Assembly (NCBI GenBank): GCA_001485605.1 | Contig: FAON01000012.1 | Location: 248,001-312,000 of the forward strand | Origin: Candidatus Kryptobacter tengchongensis | Lineage (GTDB): Bacteria; Bacteroidota; Ignavibacteria; Kryptoniales; Kryptoniaceae | DNA length: 64,000 nucleotides | Reading direction: 5' to 3' | In this document: positions 43,730-51,699 of the stretch, in pieces | Position numbering within the stretch: position 1 is the stretch's first letter | Layout: each line of letters begins with the position of its first letter | Made by a program: the position numbers and the translations under genes | The notes under the pieces: model-generated | Told to the model about the DNA's origin: nothing | Seen by the model: the letters and a program-made list of their open reading frames with translations, nothing else | The model's database searches: none

Positions 43730-44029
43730 ATGGAGCTTAAAAAGTTAAAAAACAGTGATTTCACCGAAGAGGCTGAAATTTTAAAGATTCTTGGGCACCC
43801 CATAAGATTGAAAATTGTATGTGGATTGATTGAGCAAAGTTTATGTGTAAATGATATAGGTGATTGTTTGGGGGAGCCACAGCCCAAAATTTCCCAACAT
43901 CTTGCTCTTTTGAGAGCAAAGGGGATCGTAAAGGCAGAAAGAGAAGGGGTCAATATAAAATACAGGGTGGTTCATCCGCTTGTGATAAAAATTATCAAGT
44001 TAGTTGAACGGGAAAAATTAAAGGAGTGA
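43730..44029 (+). CDS. ArsR-family repressor with three cysteines
   Basis: From the ATG at 43730 the protein has 99 residues: a winged helix with FTEEAEILKILGHPIRLKIV, recognition region PQPKISQHLALLRAKGIV, and wing REGVNIKYRV. Cysteines C31, C39 and C46 lie in and near the alpha3 helix (SLCVNDIGDC), the region that senses metalloids or thiol-reactive species in ArsR, SmtB and SqrR/BigR-type proteins. The classical ELCVCDL is altered, so metal or sulfide specificity is not predictable. The frame extends to 43685, but this would start inside the promoter -10 element. Confidence 0.88.
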   Translation: MELKKLKNSDFTEEAEILKILGHPIRLKIVCGLIEQSLCVNDIGDCLGEPQPKISQHLALLRAKGIVKAEREGVNIKYRVVHPLVIKIIKLVEREKLKE

Positions 44030-44036
44030 AAAAGCG

Positions 44037-44336
44037 ATGCTCGGTGAAAAAATAAATGAGTTTTCACAGATAGCGGAGATATTAAGGATACTTGGAAACC
44101 CAACTCGTTTGAAAATAATCAGCGAATTGATTGATTCTGATAAAACAGTATCGGAGTTATGGCATCTTGTTGGAATTTCGCAATCGCTTGTTTCACAACA
44201 CCTTGCTGTTTTAAGGCGAAGTGGGATAATAAAGAGTGTTCGCAGAGGAAATACCGTTTATTATTCGGTAGCAAATCCATTAGTGGTTAAAATTTTAAAA
44301 TTAACTAAAAATAAACTCAAACAAATGAGGGATTAA
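44037..44336 (+). CDS. ArsR-family repressor without cysteine
   Basis: A second 99-residue ArsR-like winged-helix protein lies 7 bases downstream: QIAEILRILGNPTRLKIISEL, SQSLVSQHLAVLRRSGII, and RRGNTVYYSV. It has no cysteine, so it cannot sense thiols or arsenite by cysteine chemistry. It is clearly a paralogue of the gene before it and could form heterodimers with it or answer to a different ligand. Confidence 0.88.
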   Translation: MLGEKINEFSQIAEILRILGNPTRLKIISELIDSDKTVSELWHLVGISQSLVSQHLAVLRRSGIIKSVRRGNTVYYSVANPLVVKILKLTKNKLKQMRD

Positions 44337-44339
44337 ACT

Positions 44340-45014
44340 ATGTTTCTTGATGCAGATGACAGAGAAGAATTGAGAAAAAGATTTGAGGAAAACCTCGTCA
44401 ACAAGGTTCGTGTAATTCACTTTACACGAGAGCTTGATTGCCAGTATTGTAGGGAGACAAAGCAACTTTTAACTGAACTCTCCGAGCTGTCGGACAAGAT
44501 ACAACTTGAAATTTACAATTTTTATACCGATACGGATAAAGTTGAGCAGTTTAAAATAGACAAGGTTCCCGCAACGGTTATCGCAAGCGAGGATAGGGAT
44601 TATGGAATAAGATACTTTGGTATACCATCGGGCTATGAATTTGCATCATTTCTTTTAGATATTGAAATGGTTTCAAGAGGTGTTTCTGGGTTGAGCCAAA
44701 GAAGCATTGAGAAGATAAAAGAAATTGATGTTCCGGTTCATATCCAGGTTTTTGTAACCCCGACCTGTCCATATTGCCCGAGCGCTGTTCATCTTGCACA
44801 TCAACTTGCTATGGAAAATGATCTTATCACTGCCGATATGGTTGAGGCGATTGAATTTCCAGATCTTGCTGAAAAATATATGGTTATGGGGGTTCCGAAA
44901 GTTGTAATGAACGATGTTTATTACTTTGAAGGTGCATTGCCAGAAAGACATTATGTTGACAAAGTTGTTGAGGCTGCGAGAAAAACCAAAGAAACACTGA
45001 AACAACAAAATTAA
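44340..45014 (+). CDS. PDO-type glutaredoxin-like disulfide oxidoreductase
   Basis: The 224-residue protein has two thioredoxin-fold units, each with an active site: C34-x-x-C37 (DCQYC) and C143-x-x-C146 (TPTCPYC). This is the layout of the protein disulfide oxidoreductases common in thermophilic archaea and bacteria, which form or reduce intracellular disulfides. It is directly downstream of the two arsR genes. Confidence 0.9.
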   Translation: MFLDADDREELRKRFEENLVNKVRVIHFTRELDCQYCRETKQLLTELSELSDKIQLEIYNFYTDTDKVEQFKIDKVPATVIASEDRDYGIRYFGIPSGYEFASFLLDIEMVSRGVSGLSQRSIEKIKEIDVPVHIQVFVTPTCPYCPSAVHLAHQLAMENDLITADMVEAIEFPDLAEKYMVMGVPKVVMNDVYYFEGALPERHYVDKVVEAARKTKETLKQQN

Positions 45015-45026
45015 GCAAATTAGCAC

Positions 45027-46388
45027 ATGGCAGAACGACTTGTTGTAATCGGTGGAGTTGCTGCGGGGATGAGCGCAGCAAGTAGGGCGAGGAGATTGAA
45101 ACCTGATATGGAAATCGTTGTATTTGAAAAAAGCGGTTTCGTTTCCTACGGTTCTTGTGGTTTGCCTTACTTTGTCTCAGATATAATTAAATCTCCAGAA
45201 AATCTCGTTGTATATGACGCTAAATTTTTTAAAGAGAAAAGAAATATTGATGTTTTTGTCCATCATGAGGTTTTAAAAATTTTCCCTGCGAAAAGGTCTA
45301 TTCTTGTTAAAAACCTTGAAAACGGGAGGGAATTTGAGGTTAATTATGATAAGCTTGTGATCGCAACTGGAGCTCGTGCTGTTAAGCCGAATATAAAGGG
45401 GATTGAATTAAAAGGTATTTACACAATTAGATTCCTTGAAGATGGGATTGCCATAAAAAACTTCATCAGAGAAAACTCGCCTAAAAAAGCCTTAATTATT
45501 GGTGCTGGCTATATTGGGATGGAGATGGCGGAATCTCTTGTTTCGCTTGGGTTGGATGTGACAATTGTTGAACAAATGCCGAATATACTTGGAAATATGG
45601 ATGATGAAATAAATGAGATCGTTGAGCAAGAACTTGCCAGAAACGGTGTGAAGCTTTTAAAATCAGTATCTGTGAATGAATTTAGTGGTGAAGATGGGTA
45701 TGTTAAAAGGGCCGTGTTAAGTAATGGGCAAGTTATTGATGTTGATCTTGTGATAGTTGGAGCTGGGATAAAGCCAAATTCTGAAATTGCCAGAGAAGCT
45801 GGAGTTGAGCTTGGAAGAAGCGGGGCAATCGCTGTGAACCAAAAGATGGAAACGAATGTTCATGGAATTTACTCGGCGGGTGATTGTGCTGAAGCATTTC
45901 ATCTTGTTTTGAATCGCCCTGTTTATATCCCGCTTGGAACGACCGCAAATAAACAAGGGAAAGTCGCTGGAGAAAACGCCGCGGGTGGAAATGCAATTTT
46001 TAAAGGTATCGTTGGAACAGCTGTGTTTAAAGTTTTTGAGCTTGAGGTGGCAAGAACAGGAATATCTGAAAAACAGGCAAAATCTGAGGGATTTGATTAT
46101 GTTTCAACGGTGATTGAACATGGTTCAAGGGCACACTATTATCCTGGTGGAAGTAAAATAAGAGTTAAACTTATCGCAGATAAAAAAACTGGGCGTTTGC
46201 TTGGTGCTGAGATGGTCGGAAGGGATGGTGTTGCTAAAAGAATAGATGTTTTCGCAACGGCTCTTCATGCAAGGTTAACCGTGGATGAAATTGGTCATCT
46301 TGATTTAAGTTATGCCCCACCATTTGCTCCTGTTTGGGATCCGATATTAATCGCTGCAAACGATCTTGAAAAGAAAATTAAAAAATGA
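45027..46388 (+). CDS. CoA-disulfide reductase/NADH oxidase family flavoenzyme
   Basis: The 453-residue protein has the FAD-binding VIGGVAAGMSAASRARR, a single redox Cys (C44 in SYGSCGLPY), the NAD-binding ALIIGAGYIGMEMAESL, YSAGDCAEAFH, and the C-terminal dimerisation domain. This set defines the CoADR/NADH oxidase/NADH-dependent persulfide reductase group. It lacks the fused rhodanese domain found in persulfide-reductase forms, but a separate rhodanese is encoded at 53274. It overlaps the next frame only in its last bases. Confidence 0.9.
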   Translation: MAERLVVIGGVAAGMSAASRARRLKPDMEIVVFEKSGFVSYGSCGLPYFVSDIIKSPENLVVYDAKFFKEKRNIDVFVHHEVLKIFPAKRSILVKNLENGREFEVNYDKLVIATGARAVKPNIKGIELKGIYTIRFLEDGIAIKNFIRENSPKKALIIGAGYIGMEMAESLVSLGLDVTIVEQMPNILGNMDDEINEIVEQELARNGVKLLKSVSVNEFSGEDGYVKRAVLSNGQVIDVDLVIVGAGIKPNSEIAREAGVELGRSGAIAVNQKMETNVHGIYSAGDCAEAFHLVLNRPVYIPLGTTANKQGKVAGENAAGGNAIFKGIVGTAVFKVFELEVARTGISEKQAKSEGFDYVSTVIEHGSRAHYYPGGSKIRVKLIADKKTGRLLGAEMVGRDGVAKRIDVFATALHARLTVDEIGHLDLSYAPPFAPVWDPILIAANDLEKKIKK

Positions 46389-46395
46389 TTTGGCT

Positions 46396-46644
46396 ATGGA
46401 ACAAAAGCAACCTAAAGTTATAATTTTCACAACACCAACTTGTCCCTGGTGTAGAGCAGCAAAGCAATATTTCATGCAGAAGAAAATTAAATTTACCGAA
46501 GTTGATGTCACGCGAGATCCAAGAGCAGCTAAGGATTTGATTCGTTTAACGGGGCAAACCGGTGTTCCGGTTATTTTAATAAATAATCGTCCTGTTGTTG
46601 GGTTTGACAGGGCAAAAATTGATCATTTACTCGGTTTAAAATAA
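46396..46644 (+). CDS. Glutaredoxin
   Basis: From the ATG at 46396 the product has 82 residues: VIIFTTPTCPWCRAAKQYF with CPWC active site, then GQTGVPVILINNRPVVGFD, the cis-Pro loop and GFD substrate-binding end of NrdH/Grx-like proteins. An upstream in-frame TTG at 46366 lies within the flavoenzyme gene and is less likely. It is a small cytoplasmic electron donor. Confidence 0.9.
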   Translation: MEQKQPKVIIFTTPTCPWCRAAKQYFMQKKIKFTEVDVTRDPRAAKDLIRLTGQTGVPVILINNRPVVGFDRAKIDHLLGLK

Positions 46645-46669
46645 AAACAAAAATAAAATTGGTGAAAAA

Positions 46670-46945
46670 ATGAAGATAAAACCACTTGATGACAGGGTTC
46701 TTGTTGAACCACTTGAAGAAGTTGAATCAAGAACAAGCTCTGGAATTATAATTCCAGACACCGCAAAGGAGAAACCGAGAATCGGGATCGTGATTGCGGT
46801 GGGAACAGATGAAGATCTGCAATCAAAAATTAAAGAAGGTGATAAAATTTTGTTTGCAAAGTATGGAGGCGAAGAAATTGAGATGAATGGAAAAGAGTAC
46901 AGGATAATCTCAAGAAGCGATATCCTTGCGGTAATTGAAGATTGA
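46670..46945 (+). CDS. groES: Co-chaperonin GroES
   Basis: The 91-residue protein has the canonical GroES features: KPLDDRVLVEPLEEVE, TSSGIIIPDTAKEKP (mobile loop) and ILFAKYGGEEIEMNGKEYRII. Length is typical. No groEL follows; the next gene is a ZIP transporter, so this is an orphan groES inside a redox gene set. Confidence 0.93.
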   Translation: MKIKPLDDRVLVEPLEEVESRTSSGIIIPDTAKEKPRIGIVIAVGTDEDLQSKIKEGDKILFAKYGGEEIEMNGKEYRIISRSDILAVIED

Positions 46946-46966
46946 AAAAGTTAATAAAAAACACGC

Positions 46967-47680
46967 ATGTTTATAGAAATAATTTTAGCAAATATCGTTG
47001 TAAGTCTTATTTCATTTGTTGGTATAATTTTCATCAGCGTAAGGGAAAAAATTTTTGAAAAGGTTATATTTTGGCTTGTTTCTTTTGCATCCGGAGCTTT
47101 TATCGGGATTGCCTTTTTGCGTATGATCCCTAATTCAATTGAAAAAAATCCCGGGGCGGTTTACACCGTTGTCCTCGGGATTTTTATTTTCTTTTTGCTT
47201 GAAAAGTTCTTTTATTGGAGACACTGTCATGAGGGAAAATGTGAATTTCATTCATTTGGATATTTGAACCTGGTTGGGGATAGTTTGCATAATTTCATTG
47301 ATGGAATGGTTATAGCTGCGAGCTTCGTTACCGATATAAAACTTGGATTGCTCACAACTCTTGCCATCATAATCCATGAAGTACCTCAAGAGCTCGGAGA
47401 TTTCGGTGTTTTAATCTATAGTGGATTTAGTAAAAAGAAGGCGCTTGTATTGAACTTCTTAACAGCTTTATTTGCGGTGTTTGGTGGAATAGTTGGCTAT
47501 CTTTTTTCTGAGAAAGTTGCACTGGTAAGATATAACTTCATTCCGTTTGCAGCTGGTGGATTTATATATATTTCACTTGTTGATCTTGTTCCAGAGCTAC
47601 ATAAAAAATTTTCGTTGTCCGAATCCGTTTTACAGCTTTTTTTCATCTTGCTTGGGATTTTGATTTTTGTAATTCTTTAG
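46967..47680 (+). CDS. ZIP-family metal transporter
   Basis: The 237-residue protein has about seven membrane segments, the metal-site helix GDSLHNFIDGMVIA and the matching HEVPQELGDFGVLI of helix 5. A variable loop WRHCHEGKCEFHS supplies histidines and cysteines for metal handling. ZIP proteins bring zinc, iron or manganese into the cytoplasm. It lies between groES and a histidine-rich NifX-like gene. Confidence 0.9.
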   Translation: MFIEIILANIVVSLISFVGIIFISVREKIFEKVIFWLVSFASGAFIGIAFLRMIPNSIEKNPGAVYTVVLGIFIFFLLEKFFYWRHCHEGKCEFHSFGYLNLVGDSLHNFIDGMVIAASFVTDIKLGLLTTLAIIIHEVPQELGDFGVLIYSGFSKKKALVLNFLTALFAVFGGIVGYLFSEKVALVRYNFIPFAAGGFIYISLVDLVPELHKKFSLSESVLQLFFILLGILIFVIL

Positions 47681-47698
47681 AACAAAAGAACTTTAAAA

Positions 47699-48064
47699 AT
47701 GAAAATTTCAGTCCCAACAGATGATGGTGAATATGTTTCTGAAGTCTTTGGGCATGCTCGCTACTTTTGGGTCATGGATATAGATAATCATGGAGTTGAA
47801 TTGAGAAACAACATTGAAGCACACGCTTCTCATGAATCTCAGCATTTTTCTCACGGTTATGGAAGGCATAAAAGAGCAGAGATAGTAGCCAAGATTTTAA
47901 AAGATGTTGAGATTATAATTACATCTCACATTGGGAAGCCGATGATTGATAAGATGCTTTCGGAAGAGAAAGTAATTTATATCGCTCCTAAGAAAGCCAA
48001 AATATCTGATGTTTTAGATTTATACTTTAAGGGACAACTTAAAAAAATAAAGCGGGAAATTTAG
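47699..48064 (+). CDS. NifX/NifB-associated domain protein, His-rich
   Basis: The 121-residue protein has the dinitrogenase iron-molybdenum cofactor fold (SVPTDDGEYVSEVFGHARYFWVMD) and a histidine-rich stretch HASHESQHFSHGYGRHKR (about residues 42-60), plus the IITSHIGKPM segment. Relatives bind iron-sulfur or molybdenum cofactor parts or zinc. It sits between a ZIP transporter and a sulfide:quinone reductase and may hold metal for them. No nitrogenase genes are nearby. Confidence 0.82.
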   Translation: MKISVPTDDGEYVSEVFGHARYFWVMDIDNHGVELRNNIEAHASHESQHFSHGYGRHKRAEIVAKILKDVEIIITSHIGKPMIDKMLSEEKVIYIAPKKAKISDVLDLYFKGQLKKIKREI

Positions 48065-48066
48065 AT

Positions 48067-49269
48067 ATGGCGAAAATACTTATTCTTGGTGGCTCATTTG
48101 CTGGTCTTACAGCAGCTTTTGATTTAAAGAGAAAACTTAAGGATAAAGCAGATGTAACGGTTATTTCAAAGGCGAAAAATTTCGTCTTCATTCCTTCTCT
48201 GATCTGGGTCCCATTTGGCTGGAGGAAACCCGAAGATATTTCGCTTGAACTTAAACCAATCCTTGAGAATAAAGGGATAAATTTTGTTCATGCGGAGGCT
48301 ACGAAAATTATCCCAGAGAAAAATCAGGTTGAAACAACCGCTGGGATATATAATTATGATTTTCTTTTGATCGCAACTGGACCTGATTTGAACTTTTCAG
48401 AAGTTGAAGGGCTTGGACCTCACGATGGGTATACAACATCAATTTGCACGATTGATCATGCGCTCCATGCTGGGGAGAAATGGAAAGAATTTGTAAAAAA
48501 TCCAGGTCCAATTGTGATTGGAGCGACTCAGAAAGCGAGTTGCTTTGGTGCTGCATATGAGTATGTGTTTAACATTGAATATGCAGCAAGAAAAGCAGGT
48601 ATAAGAGATAAAGTAAGCATTACTTTCGTGACATCTGAACCATTTCTTGCGAACTTTGGAATCGGTGGAGTTGGAAATTCACAAAAAATGACGGAATTTT
48701 TCTTTAAAAAACTTAACATCCGTGGCATTACGAATGTCGCAATTGAAAAGATAAGTGAGGACAAAATATATCTTTCAAATGGGGAGGTATTGCCGTATAA
48801 ATATGCCATGATAATTCCCCCATTTCTTGGTGTGAAAGCCGTGCGGGACTCAGGACTTGGCAATGAATCTGGATTTATACCAGTTGATGATACCTACAAA
48901 CATATAGATTACGATAACATCTATGCAGCTGGTGTAGCGGTTGCGGTGAAATATCCTGAGCCAACTCCTATTCCAATTGGTGTTCCAAAGACAGGTTATA
49001 TGTCTGAGGTTATGGCGAGGGTTGCAGCAGATAATATCACTTCAAAAGTTCTTGGCGTAAATCGTGCTAAAAAGCTTCCATTTGCAGATATCGCCCCACT
49101 TTGTGTAATGGACGCTGGAAATATGGGAGTTCTATTTATTGCGAGTAGAATCTTTAAACCACGGAAATATCACATTCTTTTCCCGGGTCCATGGTCGCAC
49201 TGGATTAAGGTTTGGTTTGAGAAATATTATCTTTGGAAGGTGAAAAACGGTTATTCTCAGTTGCCGTGA
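48067..49269 (+). CDS. sqr: Sulfide:quinone oxidoreductase
   Basis: The 400-residue flavoprotein begins with ILGGSFAGLTAAFDL for FAD binding and has cysteines C127 (SICTID), C159 (KASCFGAAYE) and C346 (APLCVMD). The spacing closely matches the three redox cysteines of known sulfide:quinone oxidoreductases. It would oxidise sulfide to persulfide or polysulfide at the membrane and reduce menaquinone. A hydrophobic C-terminal region would anchor it. It is two bases after the NifX-like gene stop. Confidence 0.88.
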   Translation: MAKILILGGSFAGLTAAFDLKRKLKDKADVTVISKAKNFVFIPSLIWVPFGWRKPEDISLELKPILENKGINFVHAEATKIIPEKNQVETTAGIYNYDFLLIATGPDLNFSEVEGLGPHDGYTTSICTIDHALHAGEKWKEFVKNPGPIVIGATQKASCFGAAYEYVFNIEYAARKAGIRDKVSITFVTSEPFLANFGIGGVGNSQKMTEFFFKKLNIRGITNVAIEKISEDKIYLSNGEVLPYKYAMIIPPFLGVKAVRDSGLGNESGFIPVDDTYKHIDYDNIYAAGVAVAVKYPEPTPIPIGVPKTGYMSEVMARVAADNITSKVLGVNRAKKLPFADIAPLCVMDAGNMGVLFIASRIFKPRKYHILFPGPWSHWIKVWFEKYYLWKVKNGYSQLP

Positions 49270-49291
49270 AATAATTGAATTTCAATTAAAA

Positions 49292-49319
49292 TTTGCTTAT
49301 CTTTAAAAGTCTTTATAAT
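49292..49319 (+). promoter_or_regulatory. Candidate promoter within the redox island
   Basis: TTTGCT (49292-49297) is followed after 16 bases by a perfect TATAAT (49314-49319), in the 125-base gap before the zinc-ribbon gene. The -35 is weak. Confidence 0.35.
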
Positions 49320-49394
49320 TGTGAAACATTTGCAGATTTTGATTTGTTATTAAAAATTGAACGGTTTTGCAAAACTTAAAGAAGGAGGTAGAAG

Positions 49395-49640
49395 TTGATC
49401 ACGACACCTGTAAATAAGCAAAAGGCGAAGGTAATTGGGATGGTCATAACGGACTGTCCAAATTGCAAGAATCAAATTTTCCTTGAAAAGCAAAGCGTAA
49501 AGGTATGTCCATATTGTGAAGCGGAGGTTCACCTTGATGTTGAAAACATTGATGTCCGTGTCTGGGCTATTGTTCCTGAAAGACCAGCTCGCAGAAGGAG
49601 AAAAAGGAGCAAGGAAGATATTGACCTTTTAGCAAATTAA
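49395..49640 (+). CDS. Zinc-ribbon small protein with basic tail
   Basis: The 81-residue product starts at a TTG with GGAGGT ideally placed 5 bases upstream. It holds TDCPNC and VCPYC, a four-cysteine zinc ribbon, and a very basic run PARRRRKRSKED near the end. It may bind nucleic acid or act as a regulator. I do not know its function. Confidence 0.72.
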   Translation: MITTPVNKQKAKVIGMVITDCPNCKNQIFLEKQSVKVCPYCEAEVHLDVENIDVRVWAIVPERPARRRRKRSKEDIDLLAN

Positions 49641-49655
49641 TTCAAGGAGGTAACT

Positions 49656-49865
49656 ATGAAAGTAAACGAAGCAACATGGGACAGGATCCTGCGTGTAATC
49701 GTTGGGTTGTTTCTCCTTTCTCTTTTGTTTTGGGTTGAAGGAAACTCAAAATATTGGGGATTGATTGGTTTACTTCCGCTTATAACAGGGCTTGTTGGAT
49801 ATTGTCCGGCTTATTCGCTTTTTAAGATATCTACCCGTAAAGAAACTCAATCTTCGGGGAGTTAA
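49656..49865 (+). CDS. DUF2892-family membrane protein
   Basis: The 69-residue protein has two membrane segments (ILRVIVGLFLLSLLFW and KYWGLIGLLPLITGLVG) followed by YCPAYSLF, the DUF2892/YgaP-like pattern. In YgaP this domain is fused to a rhodanese. A separate rhodanese gene lies 3.6 kb downstream. CAAGGAGGT precedes the ATG, and a rho-independent terminator follows. Confidence 0.85.
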   Translation: MKVNEATWDRILRVIVGLFLLSLLFWVEGNSKYWGLIGLLPLITGLVGYCPAYSLFKISTRKETQSSGS

Positions 49866-49871
49866 AATTTT

Positions 49872-49900
49872 AAAAAGCCCCGTTAAATCGGGGCTTTTTT
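49872..49900 (+). terminator. Rho-independent terminator
   Basis: AAAAAGCCCCG, loop TTAAAT, then CGGGGCTTTTTT: a GC-rich stem flanked by A and T runs. It lies 6 bases after the DUF2892 gene stop and so splits the island into two transcription units. Confidence 0.92.
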
Positions 49901-49926
49901 AATAAAATTAAGCGAGAATTTGAGAA

Positions 49927-50319
49927 ATGTTCATAATTTACATCGCGGGTGCTATAATTGTATTTTTTATTTTGATGAACTTAAGCGTTGTTTTGAGAGC
50001 AAAATTGAAAAAAGGTAAATCTCTGTCCGATCTTGGTGGAGAAATTGGGAAAGCTATTAAGAATGGTGAAAAAGTTGTGCTTTATTTTTACAGTCCCACT
50101 TGCTCCGCATGTAAAGTTCAAACCCCGATAATTGATAAACTTATGAATTCTGTAGATGGCAAGGTAAAAATTTTTAAGATTGATGTCAGCAGAGATATAA
50201 ATGTTGCTTTGAAACTTGGCGTAATGGGAACACCTTCAACTGTGATAATTGAGAACGCAAGAATTAAAGAGTTTTTCGTCGGTGTTAAATCAGAAAATAA
50301 ATTAAGAAAATTCCTATGA
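49927..50319 (+). CDS. Membrane-anchored thioredoxin-like protein
   Basis: The 130-residue product has one N-terminal membrane helix (YIAGAIIVFFILMNLSVVL) and a thioredoxin domain with active site CSAC in YSPTCSACKVQTP and the cis-Pro turn GVMGTPSTVII. The domain follows the anchor with a lysine-rich cytoplasmic-type linker; orientation is not certain. It overlaps the DUF302 gene by four bases. Confidence 0.85.
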   Translation: MFIIYIAGAIIVFFILMNLSVVLRAKLKKGKSLSDLGGEIGKAIKNGEKVVLYFYSPTCSACKVQTPIIDKLMNSVDGKVKIFKIDVSRDINVALKLGVMGTPSTVIIENARIKEFFVGVKSENKLRKFL

Positions 50320-50699
50320 AATACGGAATTTCAAAGGTCGTTGATCTCTCTTATGAAGAAGCGGTTAACAAAGTTACTGAAGAGCTCAAAAAAGAAGGAT
50401 TTGGAGTTCTAACAACGATAGATGTTAAAGAGACATTGAAAAAGAAACTTAATGTTGATTTTGATAAATATATCATTCTTGGCGCTTGTAATCCGCCATA
50501 TGCTTATAAAGCTTTACAGGCTGAATATGAGCTTGGATTAATACTTCCATGCAATGTGATTGTTTATGAAAAAGATGGGAAAGTTACTGTATCTGCATTT
50601 GACCCAGTGGTGATGTCGCAAATGATTGATAATCCAAAGTTAAAAGAAATTGCAGTGGAGGTTCGTGAAAAACTTGAAAGAGTTATCCAGAATGTTTAA
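50316..50699 (+). CDS. DUF302-family protein
   Basis: The 127-residue protein shows DUF302 features: SYEEAVNKVTEELKKEGFGVLTTIDVKET, the FDKYIILGACNPPYAYKAL segment with one conserved Cys, and LPCNVIVYEKDG. DUF302 proteins are often near sulfur oxidation and redox genes. No enzymatic function is known to me. Confidence 0.87.
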   Translation: MKYGISKVVDLSYEEAVNKVTEELKKEGFGVLTTIDVKETLKKKLNVDFDKYIILGACNPPYAYKALQAEYELGLILPCNVIVYEKDGKVTVSAFDPVVMSQMIDNPKLKEIAVEVREKLERVIQNV

Positions 50700-50717
50700 A
50701 AACAAAGATTGAGATCC

Positions 50718-51308
50718 ATGATGCCAAGGAAAGAACAGAAAAAGAAATCAAATTACCTGCCTATAATTGGGCTTTTGCTTTTAATTTTAGCTGTTGGTTA
50801 TCTTGGTTATACTTCAAAAAGAGCTAATGAATTGAAGGACGAAAATTATTCAACGATTACACCGGCTTTTGCGACCATGCCTTCGGATGTGAAACCTGCT
50901 CCTGATTTTGATCTTCCAGATGTGAATGGGAAAAGAGTGAAACTATCTAATTTTAAGGGTAAGGTTATAATTCTTGATTTTTGGGCTACATGGTGTCCGC
51001 CGTGTAGAGCTGAAATACCTGGGTTTATTGAACTTTACAAAAAGTATAAAGATAAAGGAGTTGAGATAATCGGAATTTCGCTTGATGAGGGCGGAGTTAA
51101 AGATGTTTTGCCATTTATGAAAGAGTTCGGGATTAATTATACAATTTTAATTGGGAATTATAAAGTCACGCAAGATTACGGTGGGATTCGTGGGATACCG
51201 ACTACATTTGTGATTGATAAAAAGGGTAATATAAGGGCAAAGTATGTGGGTTATCGTCCAAAGGAAGTTTTTGAAAGAGATATAATTATGCTCTTAAATG
51301 AGAAATGA
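50718..51308 (+). CDS. TlpA/ResA-type thiol-disulfide oxidoreductase
   Basis: The protein (196 residues from ATG 50718; an in-frame TTG lies at 50709) has an N-terminal membrane anchor (YLPIIGLLLLILAVGYLGY), then the thioredoxin domain with FWATWCPPCRAEIPG and the GIRGIPTTFVIDKKG cis-Pro turn. It acts on the outside of the inner membrane, reducing disulfides, for instance of cytochrome c precursors. It overlaps the next zinc-ribbon gene by 11 bases. Confidence 0.9.
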   Translation: MMPRKEQKKKSNYLPIIGLLLLILAVGYLGYTSKRANELKDENYSTITPAFATMPSDVKPAPDFDLPDVNGKRVKLSNFKGKVIILDFWATWCPPCRAEIPGFIELYKKYKDKGVEIIGISLDEGGVKDVLPFMKEFGINYTILIGNYKVTQDYGGIRGIPTTFVIDKKGNIRAKYVGYRPKEVFERDIIMLLNEK

Positions 51309-51501
51309 AATGACAAAATCGGTTCACTTGAGTTTTCAAAGCATTGAAGTTGATGTTAAGAAGTGTCCAAATTGTGGAAACGAGATGATATTTATCAGGA
51401 AATGTTGCGGAGATAACGAAGTCTGGCGTTGTGAAAATTGTGAATATATTGAGAAGGAATTGAATCAAAACATCTGGTATTATTATATCTGGGCAAAATA
51501 A
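51298..51501 (+). CDS. Zinc-ribbon small protein
   Basis: The 67-residue product contains KCPNCGNEM and RCENCEY, a four-cysteine zinc ribbon, plus KCCGD between them. It begins inside the tlpA-like gene. No function is known. Overlap with tlpA supports its being a real gene. Confidence 0.65.
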   Translation: MRNEMTKSVHLSFQSIEVDVKKCPNCGNEMIFIRKCCGDNEVWRCENCEYIEKELNQNIWYYYIWAK

Positions 51502-51516
51502 ATTCTGAGTTTTGGA

Positions 51517-51681
51517 ATGGTTTCGGGAATAATTGGTGGACTTATCGGTGGAGTTTTGGGATTTTTCATAGGTAGATATTTTGCAAAACTTGGTGGTATG
51601 TGTCCGCTTTTGTGTAACCCGAGGATAAGCACAATATATTTTGCATTACTTGGTTTTTTGCTTGCTTATAATAAATTTTAA
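51517..51681 (+). CDS. 54-residue DUF6132-like mini membrane protein
   Basis: An ATG at 51517 opens a 54-codon frame to TAA 51681. The product begins with glycine-rich MVSGIIGGLIGGVLGFFIG, then has GGMCPLLCNPRISTIYFALLG, which is parallel to GTCPITSNPYLSTLYGLLLG of the DUF6132-like protein at 53895. It should have two membrane helices with the CPxxxNP turn between. The shared motif supports coding; the ribosome site is poor. Confidence 0.72.
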   Translation: MVSGIIGGLIGGVLGFFIGRYFAKLGGMCPLLCNPRISTIYFALLGFLLAYNKF

Positions 51682-51699
51682 AAAATAAGGAGGGTGAAA

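Noticed and set aside
47699-48064. Nitrogen fixation role for the NifX-like protein
   Set aside because: No nif or vnf genes are present nearby and the fold occurs in many other settings.
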